Counted from the first letter of the stretch, positions 1 to 10,451 are shown. The stretch is 64,000 nucleotides of DNA from Culex pipiens pallens (GCF_016801865.2 NC_068938.1:112990615-113054614), one strand, 5' to 3'. The notes: generated by a model from the sequence alone, not told the origin. Numbers and translations are program-made.

Positions 1-771
1 ACGGATTGATTATTATTCTTTTTCGAAGCGATACTTTGCTGGGCGTGAAGAGGCGCTCGAGAGACCAATTGAACGCTCGACAGCAAATGAGTTGTAAACT
101 ATTCAGAAACGGTAAACATTTGGTGAATGGGATCGATGGATCGTATGTGTTTACGCTTAATATATGTGTGAGCGAGTGTGTTTCCTTGCTTCCTCACGCA
201 TATCATCATAATCATCATAATCATCATCAGCTGTGTATATTATTATTTCGTTGATTTGTTTAGAAGAAAGAACCACCGTTTAATATGATGTAATGATCAC
301 CCAAATGACGGTGGATTGGTTCATTTCAAATATGTTATTACCACTATTGTATTGCGTTTAACGATGAGTGTTTTAATTTTAAAACAAATTAATACTGACA
401 ACTGGAGCGAGTCGGGAGTAGGGGAACAGCTTCTAATTCCAGTGTGCCTCTAATGTTGACAGGTCAGAACTTTGACATTCAATTAAAGCTAAATAAAAGC
501 GTTTTCAACTGAAATCGAGTGATAAATAGCTCAATGAGAAGTGAGCAAGCAAGTTTCAATCAATAGTTTTGCAAAATTAGTTGTTTAAATAGTGAAAATC
601 AGCAAATTGGATGAAATTAGGAGCGAGTGTTTAACCTGCCAAACATACGAGAATTTCCCCTAGTCCGAGCAGGGCATGCAGTTTTTAAGACTTCAACATT
701 TCCAATCGATGTACATACCAAAATATATGCTTCAATCTAAACTAGGTATAATATTATCGAACATTTTCACG
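1..771. other. AT-rich region without recognised gene
   Basis: No coding region or mobile element with clear boundaries is visible. A short ATCATA-like microsatellite lies near 204-231. The rest is AT-rich sequence with stop codons in all frames. Confidence 0.6.
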
Positions 772-1643
772 TAGGGGAAGGTGGGGCAAGACGACCATAT
801 GGGGCAAGAGGAACGAGCTCGTACGGCCGTAATTTTTTACAATTTTGATTATTTCCAGTATGAGGAAATGTTGCTAGCAATGCAATTAGCTGATTCTACT
901 ACCACATAACCGCCAAAACGACGTAAACGCCACGGAGCATAAGATTTCTAGATTAAATTTTCAAAACAACCTATCCCTCATGGGTTTCCTATGCAGATAG
1001 GACCTTTAATGAAGTTTTTTTACAAACCTTTATTTTCTTATAATATTTGAAAGTACAAAATAAGACTTTGGGTTCGTTTTAAGGCTCATTTTATCAAAAT
1101 GCATTTTTTCCTAGATCAGTAGTGTCCCTACCAATGACTTGCACCTATTGTAAAGTATGATTTAACTTTTGGTTATATTTGTTGAGAGCTTTTAAAAATT
1201 CTTGTTCCGGTGGGGCAAGTGTACCATATGGATTTTTAGTATGGAAAAAATACGAATTGCTGCGACAACATATTTTATTGGGAAATAAATAAATAAACGT
1301 ACTTAATAACTGATAAACAATTGTTTGAAAAAATGTCCATACAAAATATAGTGATATTATGAAAAATTCCTTTTTTTCATCTAAGTAATTATCTTTTTCG
1401 TAAAAAGGATCAAATTTTTAGTAAAATGATATTCTTTAATCTAAAAATGAAAGAAACGTTTCAAATACATCCTTATCTGATGTATCTAAGTGATAATAGT
1501 TCAATTGTCAGCAAATTAACATGTTTTTTCATGCAAGAGGAACCCCAACGGGTTGTTCGTCTTGCCCCACTAGTTGAGTAAAACATACGGAAAATAAAAA
1601 AAATTAAAATCATTTTTTTGCATTAAAAAACAGGATTTTTTGA

Positions 1644-1720
1644 GGGAGCGGCCGTGGCTGACTGGTTACGGTGTTCGCTTTGTAAGCGAATGGTTCTGGG
1701 TTCGATGCCCATCTGCTCCC
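1644..1720 (+). other. tRNA-Thr(UGU)-like SINE head
   Basis: The acceptor stem is perfect apart from one G:T pair: GGGAGCG at the start pairs with TGCTCCC at the end. The anticodon arm TTCGC-TTTGTAA-GCGAA reads anticodon TGT. The T arm contains GGGTTCGATGCCC. Its position at the base after a 21-bp TSD marks it as the RNA polymerase III promoter head of a SINE, not a free tRNA gene. A near-identical head occurs on the minus strand at about 31806-31883. Confidence 0.75.
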
Positions 1721-1777
1721 AACGAGAAAGTTAAGAACACAGAAATTAGAAATGATGAATATGAACGAAAAATCAAA

Positions 1778-1852
1778 GTCGCTCGAGGCGGGGTTCGAAC
1801 CCCCGTCCTTTGGATTGGTAAGCTAAAATGCTAACCACTAGGCCATGTCGAC
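1778..1852 (-). other. Second tRNA-like module, opposite strand
   Basis: Read on the minus strand it has an A-box-like TGGCCTAGTGGTTAGC and a B-box GGGTTCGAACCCC, with a partly paired acceptor (GTCG with CGAC). The anticodon arm is degenerate. It faces the head at 1644-1720 across a spacer of about 57 bp, so the two are convergent inside one TSD-bounded insertion. Confidence 0.65.
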
Positions 1853-2304
1853 TTGGTGAACTTGGACTGGAATTAGGAATACTGTTACAGAGAGCGAGTT
1901 GTGGCGCTATAACCACGGCAAATAGTGTCCAGGGCATTCGTGGAAATACAATGTCCCATCCCAGAGGGACCCGGAGTACCAAACCTTCTTAGCAATTACG
2001 AGTCATCTCTGCGATACGGCTTTACGCAGTAGGCCTGGCCGCTTTAACGCTTGTGTTGTTTCAATGCATTCCGATGCAATGGCGCACTACAAATGTTAAT
2101 AAATGATAAGAAGAATGCTAGGCGTCATCTAACCTAAGGCATTCTCCAGGATCCCTTCGAAAGATTGGCTGCGCTAGGGTCTGATTAGATTAGATTAGAT
2201 TAGATTAAAAAACAGGATTTTTTGAAAACTTGTTCTATCAAAGTCTTAGTTAAGACCTGGAATAATATGATTATTATAAAATCCGACAGATTGTCAACGT
2301 TTTT

Positions 2305-3264
2305 GAGTTGCGTTCGTGAAGTTGAACGGTGCGGGTCGCGGTCATCACGCAAGATTTTCGTTGCCGTTTCCGTCTTTGTTGTCCCCCCGATTGCGTTTGT
2401 TTTTCTATCCGGGCGGTTTCGCGGAGTTTGACAGTTGCGTTCGTGAAGTTGAGCGGTGCGGGTCGCGGTCATCACGCAAGATTTTCGTTGCCGTTTCCGT
2501 CTTTGTTGTCCCCCAGATTGCGTTTGTTTTTCTATCCGGGCGGTTTCGCGGAGTTTGACAGTTGCGTTCGTGAAGTTGAGCGGTGCGGGTCGCGGTCATC
2601 ACGCAAGATTTTCTTTGCCGTTTCCGTCTTTGTTGTCCCCCAGATTGCGTTTGTTTTTCTATCCGGGCGGTTTCGCGGAGTTTGACAGTTGCGATTGTTT
2701 TTCTATCCGGGCGGTTTCGCCACAGCCGGCTGTCTAAGATTGAATCATTTATTCTAAATCAACACCAAATAACCGAGAATAGTCTCATCCGCATCATCCG
2801 ACTGTTTGCCTTGAGAATTCATAATCCATCACACTATTAAACAAAATTTATTGATTATTGGGCCACATCATCATCCTCTATGATGAATCCTGGCCATTAC
2901 CTTTACCCACTAACAAAATCCCAAGTAGAAGTAGTTTTCCGGCACACGTGGGGGTGTGGATATCGTATAGAACCCACCCTAGGTAGCAACCTGTGCTAAC
3001 TAACATTCCCGTCCCAATCCCCCGAGATCTACAAACTGACATGGCGGGCGCCGTTGGTGGCCAACGACTGTTACCTATTTGCTCCAGATCTAGTTTTGAT
3101 GATCTTGATGTTTTATCTTTTCAGCGCATTCATACATGCTGTTGATAAGGGAAACACCATTAGATCGTTGAAGCGTATGACCGGTTGTATTGATAGGATA
3201 TCGGTCCTGTTCAGCAACGGAGAAGGACAACCATGGGTGGTCTCTCATGCTCATGCTCATGCTC
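2305..3264 (+). mobile_element. Non-autonomous retroposon with 127-bp 5' monomers and hexamer tail, 25-bp TSD
   Basis: Flanked by a perfect 25-bp direct repeat (2280-2304 and 3265-3289, beginning AATCCGACAG and ending ACGTTTTT). The 5' end is an array of 127-bp monomers. It is followed by about 540 bp of unique sequence and a short TCATGC hexamer tail (about 3243-3264). A long TSD plus a short-repeat tail indicates LINE-machinery insertion. 5' tandem monomers recall promoter monomers of some LINE 5' UTRs. No long reading frame is present, so this is an internally deleted LINE or a monomer-headed non-autonomous family. It sits inside the element at 774-3342. Confidence 0.75.
2307..2721 (+). 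repeat. 127-bp tandem repeat, three copies plus a partial
   Basis: Copies start at 2307, 2434 and 2561 (period 127). A fourth, internally deleted copy starts at 2688. Each begins GTTGCGTTCGTGAAGTTGA and ends near the GGCGGTTTCGCGGAGTTTGA block. Copies differ by only a few substitutions, so the array is young or homogenised. The open frames across it are a by-product of the 127-bp periodicity and are not evidence of coding. Confidence 0.9.
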
Positions 3265-3344
3265 AATCCGACAGATTGTCAACGTTTTTAATGGGTTACA
3301 ACGATCATGTCCTTAGCTTGTTACACTTGCCCCACTTTCCCCTA

Positions 3345-4250
3345 TTTTCAGTAAAATGACAGGCTTTCAAACATTGCTCAATATCATCAAAATTGCTGCG
3401 ATTAGGAGCAATTCTATGCACACAACCCCGCAAAAGCCCTTTTCATACATTTCTCCAAAACAATAAACAATAAAGTTTGAACTAATTACGGATTATAAGG
3501 AAACCCATCGATCAACGAGCAACTTCCGGCTCGCCAAACAGTGGAGCAAACACAACCATTTCCTGCTGTGTCGTTTTGATCCACGCGGTCAAATCCTCGA
3601 CCCTTTCCAGCAGTTGGCTTGAAACTCCAACAACTTCCACCCCCGTGTTAATGCACCACTTCGGTGCAAAGTTTGCCATTACACGCAATCAAGTTTCCCA
3701 AGTACCAGTCCGGAATAACAATTGAAGCTGGTGGAATGCGACCAACAGGGGGAACGCCAAAGTCAAGGATAGAAAAAGCGTAAGAGGTTCAACCCAAAAA
3801 AAATAAGATGAAAAAAAGTCAGCCGGAAAAAAATAGAAGGCACAACGGGAGTTTCAACCCTTCCCATCTCTTGATAAATATTTTATGTGTAACCTTTTCT
3901 GGTCCTCGTTTCGTCCTCCGGAAATCCCCCCTCCAGCGTTCGCTCACCATTCAGTCAATTTGTTTGCCGCGAACGCGTGGGCGGCAGGATCGAGGATTAT
4001 ACCACGCCGCTCGACGGCGGAAAATGGAAGAGGTCGTAGTTTTCCGTCCGCACATTTGAATATTTATTTGCATATTTCATCTCCGCTCGAGTTGGTTCTA
4101 GACTGGCTGGTTGAGTCGGTGCGCCTTTCCTCTTCCGATTTTGTTTCAGTGCGGTTCACATCTTTACGATTTCTTGTTTCTTTGCGTTTTTCGTTTGTTT
4201 GATTACGACAGTGAAAAATCATCATTTATGAATGATTTCTCAAACTTTTA
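3345..4250. other. Single-copy island, no gene recognised
   Basis: More GC-balanced than its surroundings, with no repeat match elsewhere in the window. A POU-type octamer ATTTGCAT lies at 4066-4073 in an AT-rich context (regulatory meaning inferred only). Short frames here have no recognisable domain. Confidence 0.5.
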
Positions 4251-4252
4251 TA

Positions 4253-5345
4253 CAGTATGTAAAAAAAAGTATTTACACCCCTTGAGCACTATGCACATTT
4301 TGTGATGAAACTAGTAAACAATTTAAAATTTTACAGAAACCTAGTACTACGTTTTGTTCAGAAACTCATGCCAAACATTTTGCTATAAAAAGCGCATGAA
4401 AAGATGATTTTCATAAAAAGTTATATAACAAATATTATTACAGAAATCAAAAAAGGTGCAAAAAAGTTTGTACACCTTTCGAAAAATTAACATAAATAAT
4501 GTTACCTATTTGTTGACAAATCACCATAAATCCAGTCTCCCAACTTCAAATAGGCATCCTTGACTGATTTATAAAATAATTTGGATTGAATATAAAGTTT
4601 ACTAACAACTTAGTATAAAAGTTTATATAACTCTGGAAATTCTATATAAAACTTATCTAAACTTAATTTTGCAAACTTTTAATTCAACTAAATGTCAATA
4701 TATTACCATATAATTGCTAAATAAACATTTTGGAGTGGGTATAACACCGTTTTGGGGGTATTTGTATCGATAGAATAGATTTTTCGTTGGAATTTCGTTC
4801 CAACCCGGAATTACGTCGTCGAAAAATCCGCCGGTATCCGAACCAGTCCACGATTCAGAAGTTAACCTATGTGGCATCGGAAAGGGCATAAAATTTCCGA
4901 TCTTTTGATACCTATACATCTTGGTTTTCTATAAAACCCAAGTTTTTAAATACCTAAAAGTGCCACTACATCGAATTTCCAGAGTTATATAAACTTTTAT
5001 ACTAAGTATTTAGTAAACTATATATTCAATCCAATTTTTTTTAATCAGTCAAGGATGCATGTTTGGAGTTGGTAGACTGGATTTATGGTGTTTTGTCAAT
5101 AAATAACTTTATCTGTGTTAATTTTTTGAAAGGTGTACAAACTTTTTTTGCACCTTTTTTGATTTTTTAATAGTATTTGTAATATAACTTTATATAGAAA
5201 TCATCTTTTCATGAGCATTTTGTAGCAAAATGTTCAGCATGAGTTTCTGAACAAAACGTAGTACTAGGTTTCTGTCAACTTTAACTTGTTTACATGTTAA
5301 ATCACAATATGTGCCAAGGGGTGTAAATACTTTTTTTACATACCG
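4253..5345. mobile_element. Long-armed foldback element, Tc1-like ends
   Basis: The left end CAGTATGTAAAAAAAAGTAT and the complement of the right end (CGGTATGTAAAAAAAGTATT) are inverted repeats. The similarity extends several hundred bases inward: the arms run from about 4253 to 4650 and 4975 to 5345. The distinct core of about 300 bp holds no coding frame. TA precedes the left end, but the right flank reads TC, so the TSD is uncertain. The end sequence is typical of TA-targeting Tc1/mariner relatives (family assignment inferred). Confidence 0.7.
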
Positions 5346-5675
5346 TCAGTGGGGGTGACTATGAGTCAAAAAACGATACACCTCTCAAAATTTCTTAAAA
5401 ACAAAAACAATTTAAATAACATCGAAAATCATTCAACGTAGATTTGTTCTTAGAAAGTTTACTAACATTTTCCCAAAATATGGTGAATTTTGATGAACAT
5501 TACCTTTAAGGTACCTGTTAAAAAATATTTTTATTCATTCTAAATGACAAAAAAGTTGAGACCAAAAAGTGCCGCTATGGAGGCCTACAGAGTAAAAACT
5601 AACGTTGTTTAATGTTTGTTGTAGAAAAATCGAAAAACTATGAGAAAAACTGCGATTGGCCAAAAAGTTAATACC
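5346..5675. other. AT-rich repeat-derived segment
   Basis: It begins with CAGTGGGGGTGACTATGAG, which looks like the end of another miniature element: CACCCCCACTGACGG occurs inverted near 48893. No matching second end was found. No gene. Confidence 0.35.
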
Positions 5676-5684
5676 GTAGGCTTA

Positions 5685-5946
5685 TAAAACGGAATCGACA
5701 TAACACCTTATAATGTGGCCCTCTTAAACCTTGTGGTTTCGTCAACGGATCCACAGGCGTGTATCGTTCTTTTTGCGACAAGACTCCGCCTCCCGGGTCT
5801 CCTAAGTGTGAAGCTATGGCACGGGGAGAGGGACCGAATACCTGTATTTACACTTAGAATTTTTTTTGCGTCCGCCTCGGGATTCAAAACGGCGACTTCT
5901 GGATTGTGAGTCCAGTGCGCGGTCCGATTGATCCACACAGGCAGAC
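5685..5946 (-). mobile_element. tRNA-derived SINE with Val(CAC)-like head, 9-bp TSD
   Basis: The direct repeat GTAGGCTTA flanks the unit at 5676-5684 and 5947-5955. On the minus strand it begins with a tRNA-like head (5946 down to about 5870). The acceptor GTCTGCC pairs perfectly with GGCGGAC, and the anticodon arm CTGGA-CTCACAA-TCCAG reads anticodon CAC. A body of about 185 bp follows. The head is too well paired to be chance, and the TSD shows retroposition. Confidence 0.8.
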
Positions 5947-5955
5947 GTAGGCTTA

Positions 5956-7322
5956 CAGTCCATGAAATTACCTATCTTTTGACCTATGAGAGTTTGAGTG
6001 TTGGAGGCTGTTGCAAAAAGATATTAAGGTTTTAAAAAAAATCAATTTTGAACAGTAATTTGCAAAAGCCATGAGAAAAGTCAAACCGATCCTGGATATC
6101 TATGGCACATTTTGAAGTGCTTCAAAAGATCTTTCAAATGCATCTACGAAAGTTGGAATTGATGAAGTTTTACGGAAATGCGAGCAATTTTAAGATTGTT
6201 TAGATTTTTTGGACCTCAAACTTCGAAACCCGTTCTACCCTACTTCCCTTTGTCGTAGAGGGCTCATATTTGGCATGAGTTCATCTCATGAATAGACAAA
6301 CAAACGCTGAAAGTTTCATCCAAATCGGAGCACCTCGATACAACCTCTAGAACAAACCGAGCATAAATCACTCATAAATAAATGAAATTACAAGTTACAA
6401 GCCAAGTTTTTAACATTTGGATGAAAAAAGGGTTTAAATATGTATTGTATGCCAGCTTACATGTTTTCCAATCATTTGTTGTCAATTTATCTATGTATTG
6501 ACTGAATTGTATTTTATTTTTTTGATGAACAAAATTTTTGGGGCTGTACATCGGTATTTCATAAACATTTATTATATTTTTTACGGAGTTCAAGAAGGCA
6601 AAACGTGGTTATAAACGCAGGAAAATGCATTTTAATGGTTCAGTTGATTAAACTTCAATTTTCATTAAAATTCTGAAGTTTTTGGGAAAAAATGATTACT
6701 CCCTTATTTTTGGCCCAATTATGAGGGAGGAGGGGGCACAAAACAAAAACTTTTAAAAATATTTGCAATGGCCCAAAACAGGACGCACATAATTGTTAAA
6801 AAAATAAACAATTCAAGGGCAATGTACCGTGGTCCTGATGGCGAAATCAGGTGGAAAATAGATTTTCCGAAAAATTGTGAAATTTTGAAGCTTTGGTGTT
6901 TTCATAAGATTTGTTTCAAATAAGAAAGATCATTTTATGACATTTAGGTTGAAGATGAAAGGGGTTCAGGATAAGGAGGTCGTTTTATAAATTCTAACTT
7001 TCCAGGTATATTTTAGGACTTTTGCTTTTTTACAAAGTTGTTGGGGATGTTAATCAAATGCTCGGAATACTTAAAAAAAATCACACAATCTACGCCTTCA
7101 ACAACTTATTTTGTCAATAAATTTTAGTGAAAGTGATAATCTGAAAACCAAACTAAAGTTTCATTTTATGTCAAAAAAACTGCAATTCTAAACTCAAATG
7201 ACTCGAACAAAAGGCAAGCCCACTTGCATTTGGAAGGGAAGACTCAAACGCTGAAAAAAATTCAGGGAACTTATTTTCAATGGATAAGTATACGGGACCA
7301 CCCAAACGAAATTTAAAACTTG
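5956..7322. repeat. Degenerate dispersed repeat sequence
   Basis: Parts resemble 33100-33700, including the block with AAAACTTTTAAAAATATTTG and a nearby G-rich run. No element ends or TSDs could be fixed and no gene is visible. Probably an old fragmented element. Confidence 0.4.
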
Positions 7323-7332
7323 TTTAACAATA

Positions 7333-7736
7333 GCCGGGAACCGTGGTGTAGGGGTAAGCGTGATTGCCTCTCACCCAGTCGGCCTGGGTTCGATCCCAGA
7401 CGGTCCCGGTGGCATTTTTCGAGACGAGATTTGTCTGATCACGCCTTCCGTCGGACGGGAAGTAAATGTTGGCCCCGGACTAACCAAAAGGTTAGGTCGT
7501 TAGCTCAGTCCAGGTGTAGGGGTCGTCTCCCTGGGTCCTGCCTCGGTGGAGTCGCTGGTAGGCAGTTGGACTAACAATCCAAAGGTCGTCAGTTCGAATC
7601 CCGGGGTGGATGGAAGCTAAGGTGTAAAAAGAGGTTTGCAATTGCCTCAACAATCAAGCCTTCGGACACTTAGTTTCGAGTAGGAATCTCGCAATCGAGA
7701 ACGCCAAGGCAATGCTGTAGAGCGAATAATTTGATT
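7333..7736 (+). mobile_element. Composite SINE: Glu-like head, central core, Val-like second module, 10-bp TSD
   Basis: The direct repeat TTTAACAATA flanks it at 7323-7332 and 7737-7746. A tRNA-like head lies at 7334-7409. Its acceptor pairs CCGGGA with TCCCGG, the anticodon loop reads CTC (Glu-like), and the B box is GGTTCGATCCC. A conserved core follows at 7443-7478. A second tRNA-like part lies at about 7530-7610, with arm TTGGA-CTAACAA-TCCAA (Val-like anticodon AAC) and B box AGTTCGAATCC. The tail is AT-rich. A 5'-truncated relative lies at 50449-50697 and a minus-strand relative at about 31250-31515. Twin, the dimeric-tRNA SINE of Culex pipiens, is a precedent, but I cannot confirm identity. 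Confidence 0.8.
7443..7478 (+). repeat. SINE core block shared with two other SINEs
   Basis: The block contains CGGACGGGAAGTAAATGTTG and ends in GGCCCCGG. Closely related blocks occur at 54201-54237 (+) and 32456-32492 (-), behind heads and before tails that otherwise differ. Confidence 0.65.
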
Positions 7737-7746
7737 TTTAACAATA

Positions 7747-9520
7747 TGCTTTTCCATGTAGGAACCATCCATAAACCACGTGAACATTTTTTTAAATTTC
7801 AGACCATCATAAAAGACCGGGGGGTCGTCAATGTGGATGGTTTGATTTTTTTTTAGGACGACAAATTTATCATTTTTAATCTTCTAAACTTTTCAATTCA
7901 ATAGTTTGTGGTATCTAACAACAAAAAGAGCATCCTCATTGGTCAACGCCCCCTTAACGTATTAAAAAAGTCAAACAAGTGGTCACTCGCACGAATGAAA
8001 TTCAATGCATACAAATGAAAAAAAGTTTCACCAACAACTTCCCAATCGAATCGAAATAATGCCATTTTCCCATCTTCCCTAACAGGCCAAATAAGTTTAA
8101 ACAATCGAGAGAACAAAAGAAACACAACATAATCAGTCTCTTAGAAACAGTCACCTTCCCTACTCTGCTGCGTGGCGCGCACACCAAAGTGAATAAATTA
8201 AATTCCGTCAAACTTTTGACTTATGGGCCACTGTCTACATTCGTTTCGAAAGTTTCCAATGAAATTTAACCTTCCACTGACCCTATGGTTCGCCCAAAAG
8301 TCCTGGCCGAAGTCATCGCTCGACGTTCTGCAGGGAAAATAATTCTTTGCAAATGTTTGCATGCGAAAAAACGAACGCGCAAAGTGGAGGAAAACTTTCA
8401 CATCAACAACAGGCTAGGCCAAAGCCCATCTTCAAAAAATTTCTTGTTTGACGTCGAGTTGAGACAACAACACAAAAAAAAATGAAATTAAGTTAAAGTC
8501 GCAAAACTAAGAGAGCGAGAACAAAAAAAAACTGATGGAAAACTGCGCCGCTTTGGTGGAAGACGGGGGGGGGAAGGAAAAACAGCATTTCCAGCAAGTC
8601 TGCGTTCGAAAACATCAATAAGCAAATGGCTTTCGCAGCGATTTTCAACTTTTTCTCTGCCCTGAACGAGGGAGGTGGGGTGAGATGTGCACGTGGCCCC
8701 CGTGAGAGGCAGATGGCAGAAGCTGTCTCGGAAAGACCCACATGGCGCGCGCGTTTGATAAGGTTCGCTGAAAAGCGGTCCAAGTGGCATAGAGAATAGA
8801 GAGGATAAAAGAAGAAGAAGAAGAAAAAAAAATGTTTCTAGATGGCTGTATACAACTGAATAAGTAATTGAGACGAAATTGAAAAACAAGTTGTTGTGCG
8901 ACATTCGAAATGAAAGTAAAGAACAGACGTTTCTGAATGGCCTGCAAGTGTTCTGCTGGAAACGTTTAGCAGAAAAAATAGCTCTTGTTGAAGAAATGGT
9001 ACGCAGATCGGGGCAATTGTTCTTCGAATACGGATTGACATTAGTTTGACATATGGAACTTGAGAACTTCTTTTAAGGCATAACAAAGCATATTCTGATA
9101 TTTAAAAAAAATGGATCTGGGGGTGATATTGGGCCATACTAATTAACCTAGATGTGAAGATACAGGTTATTTTTTTGAACATGTTTTGAAATTTTGCCGA
9201 ATACTTAACTCCAAAAAACATCCTGTATCTTAATGGAGCCACCGACATTATAAGAGGGTTAAATATGAATAACATGTATCGTTTAATATAAAACCTCTTT
9301 TTGTGCTATGACATATGTTTAACCTAAGTCAAAATTTAGGCTGAATCATCAAAAAAAGAAACTTCGTAACATGAAAGGTGCCCAAAGAATGCAAACATAT
9401 TTCAAAGAAAAAAAGAAAAAAGCACGAGAAGGTAGAATTATACTTCACAACAAAAAAACTTATAATCATGTTTTGATTTTGTTGGACGCAAAATCTTCAT
9501 CTAAACCAGTAAAATAAAAA
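7747..9520. other. Dispersed motif elements, then single-copy island
   Basis: A CCATCCATAAACCACGTG motif lies at 7763-7784, and a GTCGTCAATGTGGATGG block near 7827 recurs complemented at about 31261-31280. From about 8200 to 9080 the sequence is more GC-balanced, with a nine-base G run near 8566 and a GAA microsatellite near 8811-8824. No frame has a recognisable domain. The rest is AT-rich. Confidence 0.45.
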
Positions 9521-9730
9521 TAATTCTTTCCCTGTTTCTGAGGGAAACACCTGTGAAGAGTATTGGGGCCGGCATTCAAAAAGCGGATTCAGCGAAAGTT
9601 TTATTAATCATTTTAATGTTATCATGTTAAGGTTACGGGTCAGTTTGTGACGATTACTAAGCAATCGAATCCAGAAGGGAAAAGATCGCCAGTTGTGTTT
9701 GTCCGAGCCGGGATTTGAACCCCGATCTAC
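9521..9730 (-). mobile_element. 5'-truncated SINE of the Thr(CGU) family
   Basis: On the minus strand it matches the SINE at 16808-17106: B-box part GATCGGGGTTCAAATCCCGG, the GGATTCGATTGCTTAGTAA block, the CTGAATCCGCTTT block and the 3' GGAAAGA end. The 5' half of its tRNA head is missing. The break coincides exactly with the start of the CATCCATAAACCACGTGG motif at 9731. No TSD found. Confidence 0.7.
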
Positions 9731-9840
9731 CATCCATAAACCACGTGGACACTTTTTTGGAGATCTCAAATCCCCCGCCCCTCTCCCATCGTGGCCATTT
9801 TCTTTACAAATAAAATCTTTTTTGTATGAAGGGTGGGCAA
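9731..9840. repeat. CCATAAACCACGTGG dispersed element
   Basis: CATCCATAAACCACGTGGAC at 9731-9750 is followed by a C-rich stretch (CCCCCGCCCCTCTCCC). The motif, with its palindromic CCACGTGG (one copy CCAGGTGG, one CCACGTGA), also occurs at 7763, 17858, 31917 and 42104. I recognise it as common in mosquito DNA but cannot name the family. Confidence 0.55.
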
Positions 9841-9936
9841 TCACCAACCCTTAATATAAATAAATTCCATTTTACGGCTTTTTACAAATCACCAACCCTT
9901 AATATAAATAAATTCCATTTTACGGCTTTTTATAAA
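9841..9936 (+). repeat. 48-bp direct tandem duplication
   Basis: The block starting TCACCAACCCTTAATATAAA occurs twice head to tail (9841 and 9889), nearly identical. A recent slippage-type or unequal-exchange duplication. Confidence 0.85.
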
Positions 9937-10278
9937 TTTTGAAATTTTAGACAACAGATCTGAAAAGAAGTAAATTAATGATGTGCCATATAACAGATCT
10001 ATAAAAAATATAATAATATTTAAGGACATCTGGCATCAAAAAAATAATAATTCTCAGAAAATTGCTCTAATCTTTCCATCGATCGAGTTTTAAAAAAATT
10101 AGCGATATTTTGAAAAAAAAAAACTTTTCAAATTTCCGAAATTATTACCATTATATAGAAATAGACACCTCCGTGTACGCACGAGAGCAAGCAGCAGTCA
10201 AGTGCTCAGTGCTCCATCGTTTTTTCGATTTTTTTCGCCGTAGTTTACCGTGATCAGCCGCGAGTTTGCTCCTGCAGC

Positions 10279-10451
10279 ATGCCAAAGGCCAGCCGTGGCC
10301 GTGGCAGTTCGAGTGCGGCCTCGAAAAACCCGCGAAGTTCGTCTACCGGCCGTGCGCAAAAAGGTAAACAAACCAACGCCGTGTCGGCCGCCATCGCGCA
10401 GGGGAGCGTGAGCGCAAGTTACTACATCCCGGATATGTTCCGAGATCACCA
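10279..10451 (+). pseudogene. Probable N-terminal part of ORF1, out of frame
   Basis: An ATG at 10279 follows the 5' UTR and opens a basic, S/R/G-rich frame (MPKASRGRGSSS...) that runs in a different phase into the main ORF1 start. Basic N-termini ahead of an acidic stretch are common in this protein type. A small indel between about 10400 and 10450 would explain why the two frames are no longer joined. The alternative is that the upstream frame is chance and translation starts at 10452. I did not reconstruct a joined product. Confidence 0.45.

Larger units (their letters stand above)
1644..2204 (+). mobile_element. SINE with two tRNA-like modules and (GATTA)n tail, 21-bp TSD
   Basis: A retroposed unit flanked by a perfect 21-bp direct repeat (1623-1643 and 2205-2225, starting TTAAAAAACAGG). 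It opens with a 77-base tRNA-like sequence, then a short AT-rich body. A second tRNA-like sequence on the opposite strand follows at 1778-1852. Next comes a 3' part containing TTTACGCAGTAGGCCTGGCC, and the unit ends in a GATTA pentamer tail (2183-2206). The 3' part resembles 20620-20650, so it is probably borrowed from a LINE 3' end. The single TSD around the whole block suggests that it moved as one unit. Alternatively, one SINE landed inside another and its own TSD has decayed. No coding capacity. It sits inside the element at 774-3342. Confidence 0.8.
774..3342. mobile_element. TA-flanked terminal-inverted-repeat element (GGGGCAAG family) carrying two retroposon insertions
   Basis: The left end (GGGGAAGGTGGGGCAAG at 774) and the right end (CTTGCCCCACTTTCCCC ending at 3342) are inverted repeats with one mismatch. 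Each is bordered outside by TA (772-773 and 3343-3344), as expected for Tc1/mariner-like or other TA-targeting DNA transposons. The motif GGGGCAAG or its complement recurs inside (near 806, 1212, 1561). No transposase reading frame is visible, so this is a non-autonomous copy. Two later insertions, each with its own perfect TSD, interrupt it at 1644-2204 and 2305-3264. Removing them leaves an element of about 1 kb. Bases 948-995 resemble 15017-15062, so related sequence occurs elsewhere in the window. Confidence 0.75.

Noticed and set aside
1644..1720. Functional tRNA-Thr gene
   Set aside because: It starts at the base after a 21-bp TSD and continues into a SINE body, so it is a SINE head.
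2200..2840. Several overlapping frames repeating VAVITQDFRCRF-type peptides
   Set aside because: They come from the 127-bp tandem monomers; the repetition is at DNA level and frames occur on both strands.
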